From positions 1-64,000 of the forward strand of contig NZ_FTNL01000013.1 in the NCBI RefSeq assembly GCF_900156395.1: a stretch of 64,000 nt of DNA, in the 5' to 3' direction. The notes beneath the pieces are model-generated. The model worked only from the letters and a program-made list of their open reading frames with translations, had not been told where the DNA came from and did no database searches. Source of the stretch: Fluoribacter gormanii. Lineage in GTDB: Bacteria > Pseudomonadota > Gammaproteobacteria > Legionellales > Legionellaceae. Position 1 is the stretch's first letter, and each line of letters opens with the position of its first letter. This document shows positions 7,902 through 16,485 of this stretch, in pieces. The position numbers were made by a program, and so were the translations under genes.

Positions 7902-10565
7902 ATGGCAAATGAAAACATTTTAGATTTGGATCCTATAGAAACACGTGAATGGCTGGATGCCCTGCAAGCTGTATTAATAAATGATGGTCCACAACGAGGA
8001 GCTTTTCTTTTAAAACAGCTTCTTAATAAAGCGAATGCAGAAGGGGTCAACTTAGCCAGTTCAATTAATACACCTTACAGAAATACAATTAATCTGCATG
8101 AAGAAAAGCAAATACCTCCCGATGAAGGTATTGGCAAACGGATTAGTGCATTGATTCGTTGGAATGCTGTGGCAATGGTATTGCGTGCAGGAAAATATGC
8201 ACCCGAACTAGGTGGGCATATTGCCTCTTATGCTTCATCATCTACTTTGTATGAAACAGGGTTTAATTACTTTTTTAAAGGACCAAATGGCGAGCATGGC
8301 GGTGATTTAGTATATATTCAAGGACATTCATCACCTGGTATTTACGCACGCGCCTTTCTTGAGGGACGACTCACAGAAGAGCAATTAAGTAAATTCAGAC
8401 AAGAGGTAGAGGTTGATGGTTTATCCTCATACCCACATCCTTGGTTAATGAGTGAGTTTTGGCAGTTTCCTACGGTATCTATGGGATTAGGTCCTTTACA
8501 AGCTATTTATCAAGCACGATTTCTAAAATATTTAGAAAATCGAGGATTGATTAATACTGAAAATAGAAAAGTATGGGCATTTCTTGGTGATGGTGAAATG
8601 GATGAGCCTGAGTCAGTAGGGGCTTTAAGCATTGCAGCACGAGAAAAGCTTGATAATCTTATTTTTGTTGTGAATTGTAATTTACAGCGACTCGATGGCC
8701 CTGTACGTGGAAATGGCAAAATTATTCAAGAGTTAGAAGGATTATTCCGTGGTGCCGGTTGGAATGTAATTAAAGTCATTTGGGGTGGCCGCTGGGATCC
8801 ATTGCTTGCGCGTGATAAGGATGGCTGGTTACAAAAACGTATGGAAGAGTGTGTCGACGGTGACTATCAGGCCTACAAAGCAAATAATGGAGCCTATGTT
8901 CGACAACACTTCTTTAATGAATATCCAGAACTAAAGAAAATGGTTGAGAATTATACAGATGAAGAGATCTGGAGATTGAACCGAGGTGGCCATGATCCTC
9001 AAAAAGTTTATGCTGCCTATGCTAAGGCTGTGGAGCATAAAGGCTCGCCAACTGTTATTTTAGCAAAAACAATTAAAGGCTATGGAATGGGAGCTGCTGG
9101 TGAAGGACAAAATATTACCCACCAGCAAAAGAAGATGACTGTGGAGCAACTGAAGGCATTTAGAGATCGATTCAGTATTCCTATCAGTGATGATCAAATT
9201 GCAGAAATACCATTTTATAAACCTGCAGATGATAGCCCCGAAATTAAATATATTAAAAAGCAAAGAGAAATGCTGGGTGGTTATTTACCATCACGCACTA
9301 CCAAAGTTGAGCCTCTAAAGACTCCTGACCTAGCTGAGTTTTCATCAGTTACCAAAGGGTTAGGTGACCGTGAAATTTCAACAACAATGGCATTCGTGCG
9401 GATTCTTTCTACCTTGTTGAGAAATAAAGAACTCGGTTCACGTATCGTTCCAATTGTTCCTGATGAGTGCAGAACGTTTGGAATGGAAGGTTTATTTAGA
9501 CAAATTGGAATTTATTCTCCAGTTGGTCAACTTTATACACCAGTAGATCATGAACAAGTAATGTTTTATCGTGAAGCAAAAGATGGACAAATTCTTGAGG
9601 AAGGAATTAATGAAGCCGGAGCATTTTGCTCGTGGATTGCAGCAGCGACCTCATACAGTTCAAACAAATTGGCAATGATCCCTTTTTATATTTATTATTC
9701 AATGTTTGGATTTCAACGTATTGGCGATTTGGCTTGGGCAGCAGGTGATATGCAAGCCAGAGGCTTTCTATTAGGCGGAACTGCAGGGCGTACAACACTT
9801 GCTGGCGAAGGATTGCAACATCAAGATGGACATAGCCATTTATACGCTTCAACAATTCCAAATTGTGTCTCTTATGATCCTACTTATGCTTATGAACTTG
9901 CTGTTATCATTCAAAACGGTTTGTATCGTATGTATGAGAAGCAGGAAAATGTTTTTTATTACATTACAGTAATGAATGAAAACTACATACAACCAGATAT
10001 GCCAAAAGGAGTTGAAGAGGGAATCATTAAGGGAATGTATGTATTGGAAGAAACTAAGAAGAAATCAAAACAACATGTACAGTTAATGGGAAGTGGAACC
10101 ATACTGCGCGAAGTTATTAAAGCAGCACAAATGTTAAAAGATGATTATGGTGTGACTGCAGATATTTGGAGTGTTACAAGCTTTAATGAATTAAGAAGGG
10201 ATGGTTTAGCTGTGGAGCGCTACAATGCAATGCATCCCAAGGAAAAGGAACAAAAAAGTTATGTTACAACTCAATTAGAAGGCAGACCAGGACCTGTGAT
10301 TGCTGCAACAGATTATTTAAGAATTTATGCAGATCAAATTAGACCGTTTGTACCTAATCACTATGTAACTTTGGGTACTGATGGTTATGGAAGAAGTGAT
10401 ACGAGAGAACGTTTACGTCATTTCTTTGAAGTAGATGCTAAATTTATAGTTCTAGCGGCATTGAATGCTTTAGTTGCTGAGGGAAGTATCGATAAATCGA
10501 CAGTTGTTGATGCTATAAAGCGCTATAACATTAATCCTGATAAATTAAATCCGGTTAATCATTAG
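7902..10565 (+). CDS. aceE: Pyruvate dehydrogenase E1 component, homodimeric type
   Basis: Thiamine-diphosphate enzyme that decarboxylates pyruvate and reductively acetylates the lipoyl group of AceF; cytosolic. At 887 residues it matches the single-chain E1 of gammaproteobacteria. The ThDP motif starts GDGEMDEPES and ends about 28 residues later in VVNCNL. The segments HSSPGIYARAFLEGRL, LAKTIKGYGMG and GLQHQDGHSHL are also typical. A GGGGAA ribosome binding site precedes the ATG. First gene of the aceE-aceF-lpdA cluster. Confidence 0.98.
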   Translation: MANENILDLDPIETREWLDALQAVLINDGPQRGAFLLKQLLNKANAEGVNLASSINTPYRNTINLHEEKQIPPDEGIGKRISALIRWNAVAMVLRAGKYAPELGGHIASYASSSTLYETGFNYFFKGPNGEHGGDLVYIQGHSSPGIYARAFLEGRLTEEQLSKFRQEVEVDGLSSYPHPWLMSEFWQFPTVSMGLGPLQAIYQARFLKYLENRGLINTENRKVWAFLGDGEMDEPESVGALSIAAREKLDNLIFVVNCNLQRLDGPVRGNGKIIQELEGLFRGAGWNVIKVIWGGRWDPLLARDKDGWLQKRMEECVDGDYQAYKANNGAYVRQHFFNEYPELKKMVENYTDEEIWRLNRGGHDPQKVYAAYAKAVEHKGSPTVILAKTIKGYGMGAAGEGQNITHQQKKMTVEQLKAFRDRFSIPISDDQIAEIPFYKPADDSPEIKYIKKQREMLGGYLPSRTTKVEPLKTPDLAEFSSVTKGLGDREISTTMAFVRILSTLLRNKELGSRIVPIVPDECRTFGMEGLFRQIGIYSPVGQLYTPVDHEQVMFYREAKDGQILEEGINEAGAFCSWIAAATSYSSNKLAMIPFYIYYSMFGFQRIGDLAWAAGDMQARGFLLGGTAGRTTLAGEGLQHQDGHSHLYASTIPNCVSYDPTYAYELAVIIQNGLYRMYEKQENVFYYITVMNENYIQPDMPKGVEEGIIKGMYVLEETKKKSKQHVQLMGSGTILREVIKAAQMLKDDYGVTADIWSVTSFNELRRDGLAVERYNAMHPKEKEQKSYVTTQLEGRPGPVIAATDYLRIYADQIRPFVPNHYVTLGTDGYGRSDTRERLRHFFEVDAKFIVLAALNALVAEGSIDKSTVVDAIKRYNINPDKLNPVNH

Positions 10566-10691
10566 AATTAAAAGTATATAGTAGGCTTAGTAATCCAGGT
10601 TGTAATTGTATTGGAATATACGCTAATCGCTTAAGTATGTTTCCATTGCAGTCATGACCTGAATACTCTGAGCAATCTTTTGAGGAAAGAC

Positions 10692-12311
10692 ATGTCAAAC
10701 GAAATAGAAGTTAAGATTCCTGATATTGGTGGAGCGACTCAGGTTGATGTGATTGAAATAATGGTTCGAGTGGGGGATCAAGTCGAAGTTGATACACCAC
10801 TCATTACTTTAGAATCAGATAAAGCCAGCATGGAAATTCCTTCTCCAGTTGCTGGGAAAATCACAAAACTAAATATCAAAGTCGGTGATAAAGTATCTGA
10901 AGGCGATGTGATTCTTTTTGCCACAGTGGATAAAAAAGAAAATATTGAAAAAGAAAATGTAACTCAAGCTTCTAAAATAGAACCGGTCAATGCCGAGATA
11001 AAAGAGACTAAGGTTTCTCAAGAAAAGAAATCTGAACAGATAACAGAAGTTAAAATACCCGATATTGGCGGCGCAAGCAACGTAGACGTGATTGAGGTAA
11101 TGGTCCAAGTTGGGGATCAAATTGAGACTGATACCCCGCTTATTACATTGGAATCAGATAAAGCCAGCATGGAGATCCCTTCACCCGTATCAGGGAAAAT
11201 AACTAAGCTAAATGTGAACGTAGGTGATAAGGTATCTGAAGGTGATTTAATTCTTTTAGTTGCTACAGAAAATGGTTCGGAAACAGAAGAAAAAATAACA
11301 CCTGAAACAGAGCAGAAGCCAGTAATTGCTCCAGAAACATCAAGCCCAATAGAGTCTAAAAAAAGCGAAGTAGCTCCCCCGCAACCAGCTTTTATTGAGC
11401 CAGTAGAATCTTCAAAATTAATTGCTGCGGGTCCGGCTGTAAGACGTATCGCTCGAGAATTTGGTGTAAATCTGGCTGAGGTTAAAGGCACTGGTCGCAA
11501 AGAGCGTATTACTAAAGAGGATGTACAAGCCTATGTGAAAAGGCGTCTTAGTGAGCAACCCAGTCAAGGTTCTTTTGGCATTCCACCGAATCCGGTAATT
11601 GACTTTTCTCAATTTGGCGACATTGAAACGAAACCACTTAATAAAATTAAAAGGCTTACTGGAGTTAATGTACATCGATCTTGGATAACAATCCCTCATG
11701 TAACCCAGTTTGATGCAGCAGACATTACTGATGTTGAAGCATTCAGGAAGTCTGAATCAGAGCATGCTAAAGAAAAAGGATATAAATTGACATTGCTGGC
11801 ATTTGTTTGTGCCGTAGTCAGTAAAGCATTAAAAACATTCCCTCAATTTAATGCATCTTTAGATGCCGCCGGCACGAATCTTATTTATAAAAAATATTGC
11901 AATATCGGTATTGCAGTAGAAACACCGAACGGTTTGGTTGTTCCTGTTATTAAAAATGTTGATAAATTGACTGTTGCTGAAATTGCGACTGAAATGACTC
12001 GTTTAAGTACCAAGGCCCGAGATAAAGGCCTAATGCCAACAGATATGTCAGGAGGATGCTTTACTATTTCTAGCTTAGGTGGAATTGGTGGTACATCATT
12101 TACACCTATCGTGAATAGTCCTGAAGTAGCCATCCTTGGATTATCTCGCTCGGAAATAAAACCTGTCTATGAAAATGGTACCTTCCAACCAAGGTTAATG
12201 TTGCCTTTGTCTTTATCTTATGATCATCGAGTCATAGATGGTGCTGAGGCGGCGCGTTTTACTCGTTTTATTTGCGATTGCTTAAGTGATATAAGACGAA
12301 TTTTACTCTAA
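10692..12311 (+). CDS. aceF: Pyruvate dehydrogenase E2, dihydrolipoyllysine acetyltransferase
   Basis: Core of the pyruvate dehydrogenase complex; transfers acetyl from the lipoyl arm to CoA. Two lipoyl domains occupy residues ~1-80 and ~115-195, each with the lipoylation site ESDKASMEIPSP, separated by Glu/Lys-rich linkers. The peripheral subunit-binding domain (AAGPAVRRIAREFGV, ~245-280) and the catalytic domain follow, ending with the active-site motif DHRVIDG. The ATG at 10692 has GAGG 6 bases upstream; a TTG at 10680 lies within that ribosome binding site region. A 126-base gap separates it from aceE, longer than expected for tight coupling. Confidence 0.98.
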   Translation: MSNEIEVKIPDIGGATQVDVIEIMVRVGDQVEVDTPLITLESDKASMEIPSPVAGKITKLNIKVGDKVSEGDVILFATVDKKENIEKENVTQASKIEPVNAEIKETKVSQEKKSEQITEVKIPDIGGASNVDVIEVMVQVGDQIETDTPLITLESDKASMEIPSPVSGKITKLNVNVGDKVSEGDLILLVATENGSETEEKITPETEQKPVIAPETSSPIESKKSEVAPPQPAFIEPVESSKLIAAGPAVRRIAREFGVNLAEVKGTGRKERITKEDVQAYVKRRLSEQPSQGSFGIPPNPVIDFSQFGDIETKPLNKIKRLTGVNVHRSWITIPHVTQFDAADITDVEAFRKSESEHAKEKGYKLTLLAFVCAVVSKALKTFPQFNASLDAAGTNLIYKKYCNIGIAVETPNGLVVPVIKNVDKLTVAEIATEMTRLSTKARDKGLMPTDMSGGCFTISSLGGIGGTSFTPIVNSPEVAILGLSRSEIKPVYENGTFQPRLMLPLSLSYDHRVIDGAEAARFTRFICDCLSDIRRILL

Positions 12312-12345
12312 TCTTTTTTATAATATCTAATTAAAGAGGCTTGTA

Positions 12346-13770
12346 ATGGCTAACAAAATAAAAACAGATGTCGTTGTATTAGGAAGTGGCCCTGGTGGAT
12401 ACACAGCGGCATTTAGAGCAGCAGATTTGGGAAAAAAAGTAGTATTGGTAGAGCGTTATGATTCACTAGGTGGTGTTTGCTTGAACGTAGGTTGCATCCC
12501 TTCCAAGGCATTATTACATATTGCAAAAGTTGTTGATGAAGCTCATGAAATGTCAGAGCAAGGTGTTAGCTTTGGCAAACCCAAGCTGGATAGTAAAAAA
12601 ATCGTTGCATGGAAAAATTCAGTAGTTTCGAAATTAACAGGCGGTTTGAAGGCATTATCAAAACAACGTAAAGTCGAAGTCGTTACAGGAATAGGCAAAT
12701 TTTCAGGTACGCATCAAGTAACTGTCACTACTAAAGAAGGGGCAGTAGAAGTTGAATTCGAGAATGCAATCATTGCCGTAGGTTCTGAATCCATTAATTT
12801 ACCTTTTATTCCCGAAGACAAACGTATTTTTAGTTCAACAGGTGCTTTAGAACTTGCTGATATCAAAGGGAGTTTGTTGGTATTGGGTGGAGGAATTATT
12901 GGTCTGGAAATGGCTACAGTTTATGCATCTTTAGGTGTTGATGTAACTGTTGTTGAATTTATGGATCAATTGATTCCAGGCGCTGATTTTGATTTGGTTA
13001 ATGTTTTACAAAAACGTATGCAGAAAAAGGGAGTTAAATTCCTTTTAAAAACCAAAGTAACTGCTGTTGAAGCCCAAAAAGATGGTATTTATGTATCTAT
13101 GGAAGGTGAGCATGCTACAGACAAGCCTCTTTGCTTCCAACAGGTTCTTGTTGCTGTTGGTAGAAAACCTAATGGTGGTGCGATTGATGCAGAAAAAGCA
13201 GGTATAAAAGTTGATGAGCGCGGTTTTATTAAAGTAGATAACCAGCAAAGGACAAATGTATCACATATTTTTGCTATTGGTGACGTTGTTGGACAACCAA
13301 TGCTCGCACATAAAGCAATTCCTGAAGGTAAAGTTGCTGCGGAAGTTATTGCGGGCAAAAAGCATTATTTTGACCCTAAATGTATTGCCAGTGTCGCCTA
13401 TACAGATCCAGAAATTGCTTGGGCTGGTCTAACTGAAAAAGAAGCGAAAGAAAAAAATATACGTTATGAAAAAGCTACTTTTCCCTGGGCTGCCAGTGGC
13501 CGCGCTCTTAGTATGGGGCGAGAAGAAGGGATGACTAAATTATTATTCTGCCCAGATACGAATCGAATATTAGGTGCTGGAATTGTTGGGATTAATGCTG
13601 GTGACTTAATTGCTGAAGCGGCATTAGCAATTGAAATGTGCTGTGATGTTGAAGATATCGCTTTAACAATACATCCTCATCCGACACTTTCTGAAACTAT
13701 TGCGCAAGCTGCAGAGGCATTTGAAGGAACAATTACAGATCTTTACTTGCCAAAAAAGAAAAAGAACTAA
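12346..13770 (+). CDS. lpdA: Dihydrolipoyl dehydrogenase (E3)
   Basis: FAD enzyme that reoxidises dihydrolipoyl groups with NAD+; shared by pyruvate and 2-oxoglutarate dehydrogenases. 474 residues. The FAD-binding GSGPGGYTAA lies near residue 14, the redox-active disulfide is in GGVCLNVGCIPSK, the NAD-binding motif is GGGIIGLE, and the catalytic His-Glu pair sits in HPHPTLSE. It has an AAAGAGG ribosome binding site and lies 34 bases after aceF. Confidence 0.98.
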   Translation: MANKIKTDVVVLGSGPGGYTAAFRAADLGKKVVLVERYDSLGGVCLNVGCIPSKALLHIAKVVDEAHEMSEQGVSFGKPKLDSKKIVAWKNSVVSKLTGGLKALSKQRKVEVVTGIGKFSGTHQVTVTTKEGAVEVEFENAIIAVGSESINLPFIPEDKRIFSSTGALELADIKGSLLVLGGGIIGLEMATVYASLGVDVTVVEFMDQLIPGADFDLVNVLQKRMQKKGVKFLLKTKVTAVEAQKDGIYVSMEGEHATDKPLCFQQVLVAVGRKPNGGAIDAEKAGIKVDERGFIKVDNQQRTNVSHIFAIGDVVGQPMLAHKAIPEGKVAAEVIAGKKHYFDPKCIASVAYTDPEIAWAGLTEKEAKEKNIRYEKATFPWAASGRALSMGREEGMTKLLFCPDTNRILGAGIVGINAGDLIAEAALAIEMCCDVEDIALTIHPHPTLSETIAQAAEAFEGTITDLYLPKKKKN

Positions 13771-13795
13771 TTAACAGTAGGTAATGCACAATCTG

Positions 13796-14014
13796 GTGCA
13801 GCGAAGTGCTGCTGCCATTAAGTTAGGTGATTTAGACTATAGTCTTTGTCATCTCCGCGAAGGCGGAGATCCATTTTTAGAGTGGCTCAGCGCTTCATAT
13901 AGAAATAGATTCCCGCCTTCGCGGGAATGACAAAATATTCAACCGAATAGCAGTACAGGCAGCGTAACATAGGAAGTTAATGGTAGAAATCACCTGGGCA
14001 CCATTTCGCTGCAC
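13796..14014. repeat. Outer inverted repeat around a nested REP element
   Basis: GTGCAGCGAA at 13796-13805 is mirrored exactly by TTCGCTGCAC at 14005-14014, and flanking bases (CTGG/CAGG) extend the symmetry. The same GTGCAGCGAAG word forms the arms of the element at 37047-37116. The arms here enclose a different palindromic element at 13845-13934, which suggests insertion of one short element into another. Confidence 0.5.
13845..13934. repeat. REP/MITE-like palindrome with 26-base terminal inverted repeats
   Basis: The left arm at 13845-13870 and the right arm at 13909-13934 are reverse complements apart from a few bases (core CCGCGAAGGCGG). Each arm is itself a small palindrome around CGCGAAGGCG. 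Similar 'TGTCATTCCCGCGAAGGCGGGAAT' type sequences are widespread in proteobacterial genomes. Located between lpdA and rimI, where the folded RNA could end the pyruvate dehydrogenase transcript. Confidence 0.75.
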
Positions 14015-14048
14015 TCAGGGCATGATTATTTGTAAAGGAGCGACAAGG

Positions 14049-14519
14049 ATGACACTTAACATTCGGCGCATGACGGAATCAGACATTGATAATGTTTATG
14101 CAATTGAAAAAGATGTTCATATTGCTCCATGGGATAGGGATATTTTAAGGGATTGTGTACGGGTAGGATATGATTGTCGTGTATTCGAAGTAGATGTTGA
14201 AAATAGTCTAATTATTGGTGGTTATATTATTTCTAGACATAGTAATCGGTGCTGCCATATTTTAAATTTCTGTATTGCTAAGTCTTTTCAATCAAAAGGT
14301 AATGGACGACAATTCTTACAAAGAGTACTGGATTCATTAACTGAATCACAGCATATTGATCATGTGGTTCTTGAAGTGAGGCCTAGTAATAAAGCCGCAT
14401 TACATCTTTATAGAAGCATGGGATTTGCACAAATTGAAATTAAACCAGCGTACTATGTAGAAGATAGCCATGTTGAAGATGCAATTGTTTTAAAAAAGAT
14501 ACTATCCATCCAAAACTAA
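14049..14519 (+). CDS. rimI: GNAT acetyltransferase, RimI family
   Basis: Cytosolic N-acetyltransferase of 156 residues, resembling RimI, which acetylates the N-terminal alanine of ribosomal protein S18. It starts with LNIRRMTESDIDNVYAIEKDVHIAPW, the RimI pattern (IE...H..PW). The acetyl-CoA-binding segment is IAKSFQSKGNGRQFLQRVL (Q/R-x-x-G-x-G/A type, here with an altered first Gln/Arg position). The substrate motif is LEVRPSNKAALHLYRSMGF. The ATG at 14049 has AAAGGAG 8 bases upstream. The frame is open to 13980, but that extension is repeat DNA. Confidence 0.88.
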   Translation: MTLNIRRMTESDIDNVYAIEKDVHIAPWDRDILRDCVRVGYDCRVFEVDVENSLIIGGYIISRHSNRCCHILNFCIAKSFQSKGNGRQFLQRVLDSLTESQHIDHVVLEVRPSNKAALHLYRSMGFAQIEIKPAYYVEDSHVEDAIVLKKILSIQN

Positions 14520-14524
14520 AATCC

Positions 14525-14665
14525 AAGGGACCGTCGACAATTCATTTCGTGCCTACGTGGCAAGTATATTAGAATCTAACTGGACTCGTTTTTTAGCGAT
14601 GCCCTATAGGTTTCAGGACTTCTCCGAGTCTTGTAGGCGGGGAGGTAAGTTGTCAGCAGATCCTT
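14525..14665. repeat. Possible MITE with terminal inverted repeats
   Basis: AAGGGACCGTCGACAATT at 14525-14542 has an imperfect reverse complement, AGTTGTCAGCAGATCCTT, at 14648-14665. The first arm matches AGGGACTGTTGACAATT at 55691-55707 with two pyrimidine changes, so the motif occurs at least twice in this window. No coding potential was seen inside. Together with the tail to 14743, this accounts for the gap after rimI. Confidence 0.45.
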
Positions 14666-14743
14666 AAAGTCATAGATTAATCTACAAGGAAAAGCACATG
14701 CTCGTTATTTGATCATGAGCGTTTTAGCATGAACTTATATAAA

Positions 14744-15853
14744 TTATCTAAGTTCAGGTCCTTCATTTTTGGGTTCCTCATCGGTAATTTCTTCTATTTT
14801 AGGACCTATCTTTCTCATGTAAGGTAATGAGTCAATCGTTTTCATCATATGATCTCGAATCGCGTCCATATCGTTAACTGGAATATCGCTTGGAACATGT
14901 GAAAATACATATGTTTCATCATCATTTTCATACATGCCGTTAAGCATTTCCAATATACCTGATTTTGCTAAATATTTTGCTTCATGCATCGTAATCACTC
15001 TACCATCAGGAGGAATAAGTCCCATATCCCGATTTCTTTGATTAACTAACTCAAATTCTTCCTTAAGATAAGCATCGTGCTCTGCAAAACCTACTTTAAC
15101 AGAGCAAACTCTTAGTTTATATCCTGGATTTTCAAAGCTTATTTCATGTAAAGGAGTCTTTATACTCGTCCAATTACATAATAATTGACCTGGAACTGTT
15201 AGAAGATGAATTTCTTTTACATCCTGTATTCCTAATCCAACATAGTTTTTACCAAAGTTTCTGATCATAGTAATTTCAATGTTTTTCGCTGCTGTTTCTA
15301 AAACGTCGGTAAGTCCTTGGAATTCAGTATGCATTTCAGTTTCTAAGTCAAAACGTTTTTTAAAACGTTTATAAAGTTCTTCGTGAGTCCCTAGTATCTC
15401 TTTTGGATTAACAAAATAAGGAGGTAAATTGGTCGTGACAATTGCTCCGGTGCTGGGAACAATGGTGCTCATGCTTGCATAAGTTCCACCAACTTGTAAA
15501 GAGGGGGTAAAAGAACCGAATTTGGTTGTGTTATTAAGAATAACATGCTCAGGAATGTTATAATGATTCTGTTTCTTTTTGCTGGGCGCACATAAAAACT
15601 TTTTCACTTTTAGAAAATGGGCTACTTCTTCATTGCTCATCCCTCTAAATATTAGATTTTTTTTATTTTCCTTTTCTAGATGCGCAACAAACTTTGGAAA
15701 TGTATCATTTCTCGAATGCAAGTTTGTTTTATATACAGCTTTAAAATCACTTAAAATTGAACTTTGCCGAGTATTTATATAATCTAATACAACACTGGAG
15801 TAATCACCTCTACGAGGTTGCTTTACATGGCTAAAAAATTGTCGTGCTTTCAT
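14744..15853 (-). CDS. Hypothetical protein, candidate Dot/Icm effector
   Basis: Not recognised with confidence; 369 residues from the ATG at 15853, which has GGAG 8 bases upstream (a GTG at 15862 is less likely). There is no signal peptide or membrane segment. The N-terminal third contains NLIFRGMSNEEV, followed by GTYASMSTI and later DVKEIHLLTVPG. This order loosely recalls the R-[ST]-E motif series of mono-ADP-ribosyltransferases, but the spacing and the final E-x-E are not convincing. The C-terminus EEITDEEPKNEGPELR is Glu-rich, like the E-block of Dot/Icm translocated substrates. It is bounded by a repeat on one side and the rhodanese gene on the other. Effector status is inference. Confidence 0.7.
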   Translation of the reverse strand: MKARQFFSHVKQPRRGDYSSVVLDYINTRQSSILSDFKAVYKTNLHSRNDTFPKFVAHLEKENKKNLIFRGMSNEEVAHFLKVKKFLCAPSKKKQNHYNIPEHVILNNTTKFGSFTPSLQVGGTYASMSTIVPSTGAIVTTNLPPYFVNPKEILGTHEELYKRFKKRFDLETEMHTEFQGLTDVLETAAKNIEITMIRNFGKNYVGLGIQDVKEIHLLTVPGQLLCNWTSIKTPLHEISFENPGYKLRVCSVKVGFAEHDAYLKEEFELVNQRNRDMGLIPPDGRVITMHEAKYLAKSGILEMLNGMYENDDETYVFSHVPSDIPVNDMDAIRDHMMKTIDSLPYMRKIGPKIEEITDEEPKNEGPELR

Positions 15854-16010
15854 CAAGAACACTCCAACGATTTAAAATAATTGAATCCAGATTCTTTGAT
15901 TATAATTATAGCACTCAGTATTAAAATCGCTCTTTATGTGGGTTGTATGTAGAGATTAAAAATTTAATAAATTATGAAAAATAAGATAAAACATAACCTT
16001 AGGAGAGGAA

Positions 16011-16382
16011 ATGAAACAGCATGCGAAAGGATTTTTAACATTGGTTGCTGAGTCCAAAAAACGTATTAAAGAGATAACTCCCAAAGCATTAAAAGAAAAA
16101 ATTGACCGCCATGAGCCGATGCATCTTATCGATGTGCGCGAGCTTAATGAATGGGATACAGGCTATATCCCAACTGCAATTCACTTAAGCAAAGGCGTTA
16201 TTGAGCGAGATATTGAGAAGAAAATTCCGGATCTGAGTTCGCAAGTAATTGTTTATTGTAGTGGAGGCTTTCGATGTGCCCTGGTTGCAGAAAACTTACA
16301 AAAAATGGGTTATTCCAATGTATTATCGTTAGAAACCGGACTACAAGGCTGGCTTGATGAAGGATACTCCTTACAAAAATAG
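16011..16382 (+). CDS. Rhodanese-like domain protein
   Basis: Single-domain sulfurtransferase fold of 123 residues. Family marks are HLIDVRELNEWDTGYIPTAIHL, the active-site loop CSGGFRC (catalytic Cys in VIVYCSGG), and LETGLQGWLDEGY at the end. Likely moves sulfane sulfur in the cytosol; the substrate is unknown. A GGAGAGGAA ribosome binding site precedes the ATG. It stands alone on the plus strand, ending in a hairpin at 16436-16456. Confidence 0.92.
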   Translation: MKQHAKGFLTLVAESKKRIKEITPKALKEKIDRHEPMHLIDVRELNEWDTGYIPTAIHLSKGVIERDIEKKIPDLSSQVIVYCSGGFRCALVAENLQKMGYSNVLSLETGLQGWLDEGYSLQK

Positions 16383-16435
16383 ATAGGTTTGGGGTATTTT
16401 TACTTAGTGTGAATTCCAGGAAACGCTACTGTGGG

Positions 16436-16456
16436 CCTCTCTCACAATGAGAGAGG
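16436..16456. terminator. Hairpin between convergent genes
   Basis: Perfect 9-bp stem CCTCTCTCA / TGAGAGAGG with a 3-base loop, between the rhodanese gene (plus) and the membrane protein gene (minus). Neither side has a strong T run, so intrinsic termination is plausible but not certain. Confidence 0.45.
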
Positions 16457-16485
16457 TTAAGTAATTCAAATATGATTATATCTTT

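Noticed and set aside
11041-11260. Long near-direct DNA repeat inside aceF
   Set aside because: It is explained by the two lipoyl domains of the same protein, not by a mobile or recent duplication.
13980-14048. N-terminal extension of RimI
   Set aside because: These bases are part of the palindromic repeat region; the ATG at 14049 has a good ribosome binding site and matches the family start.
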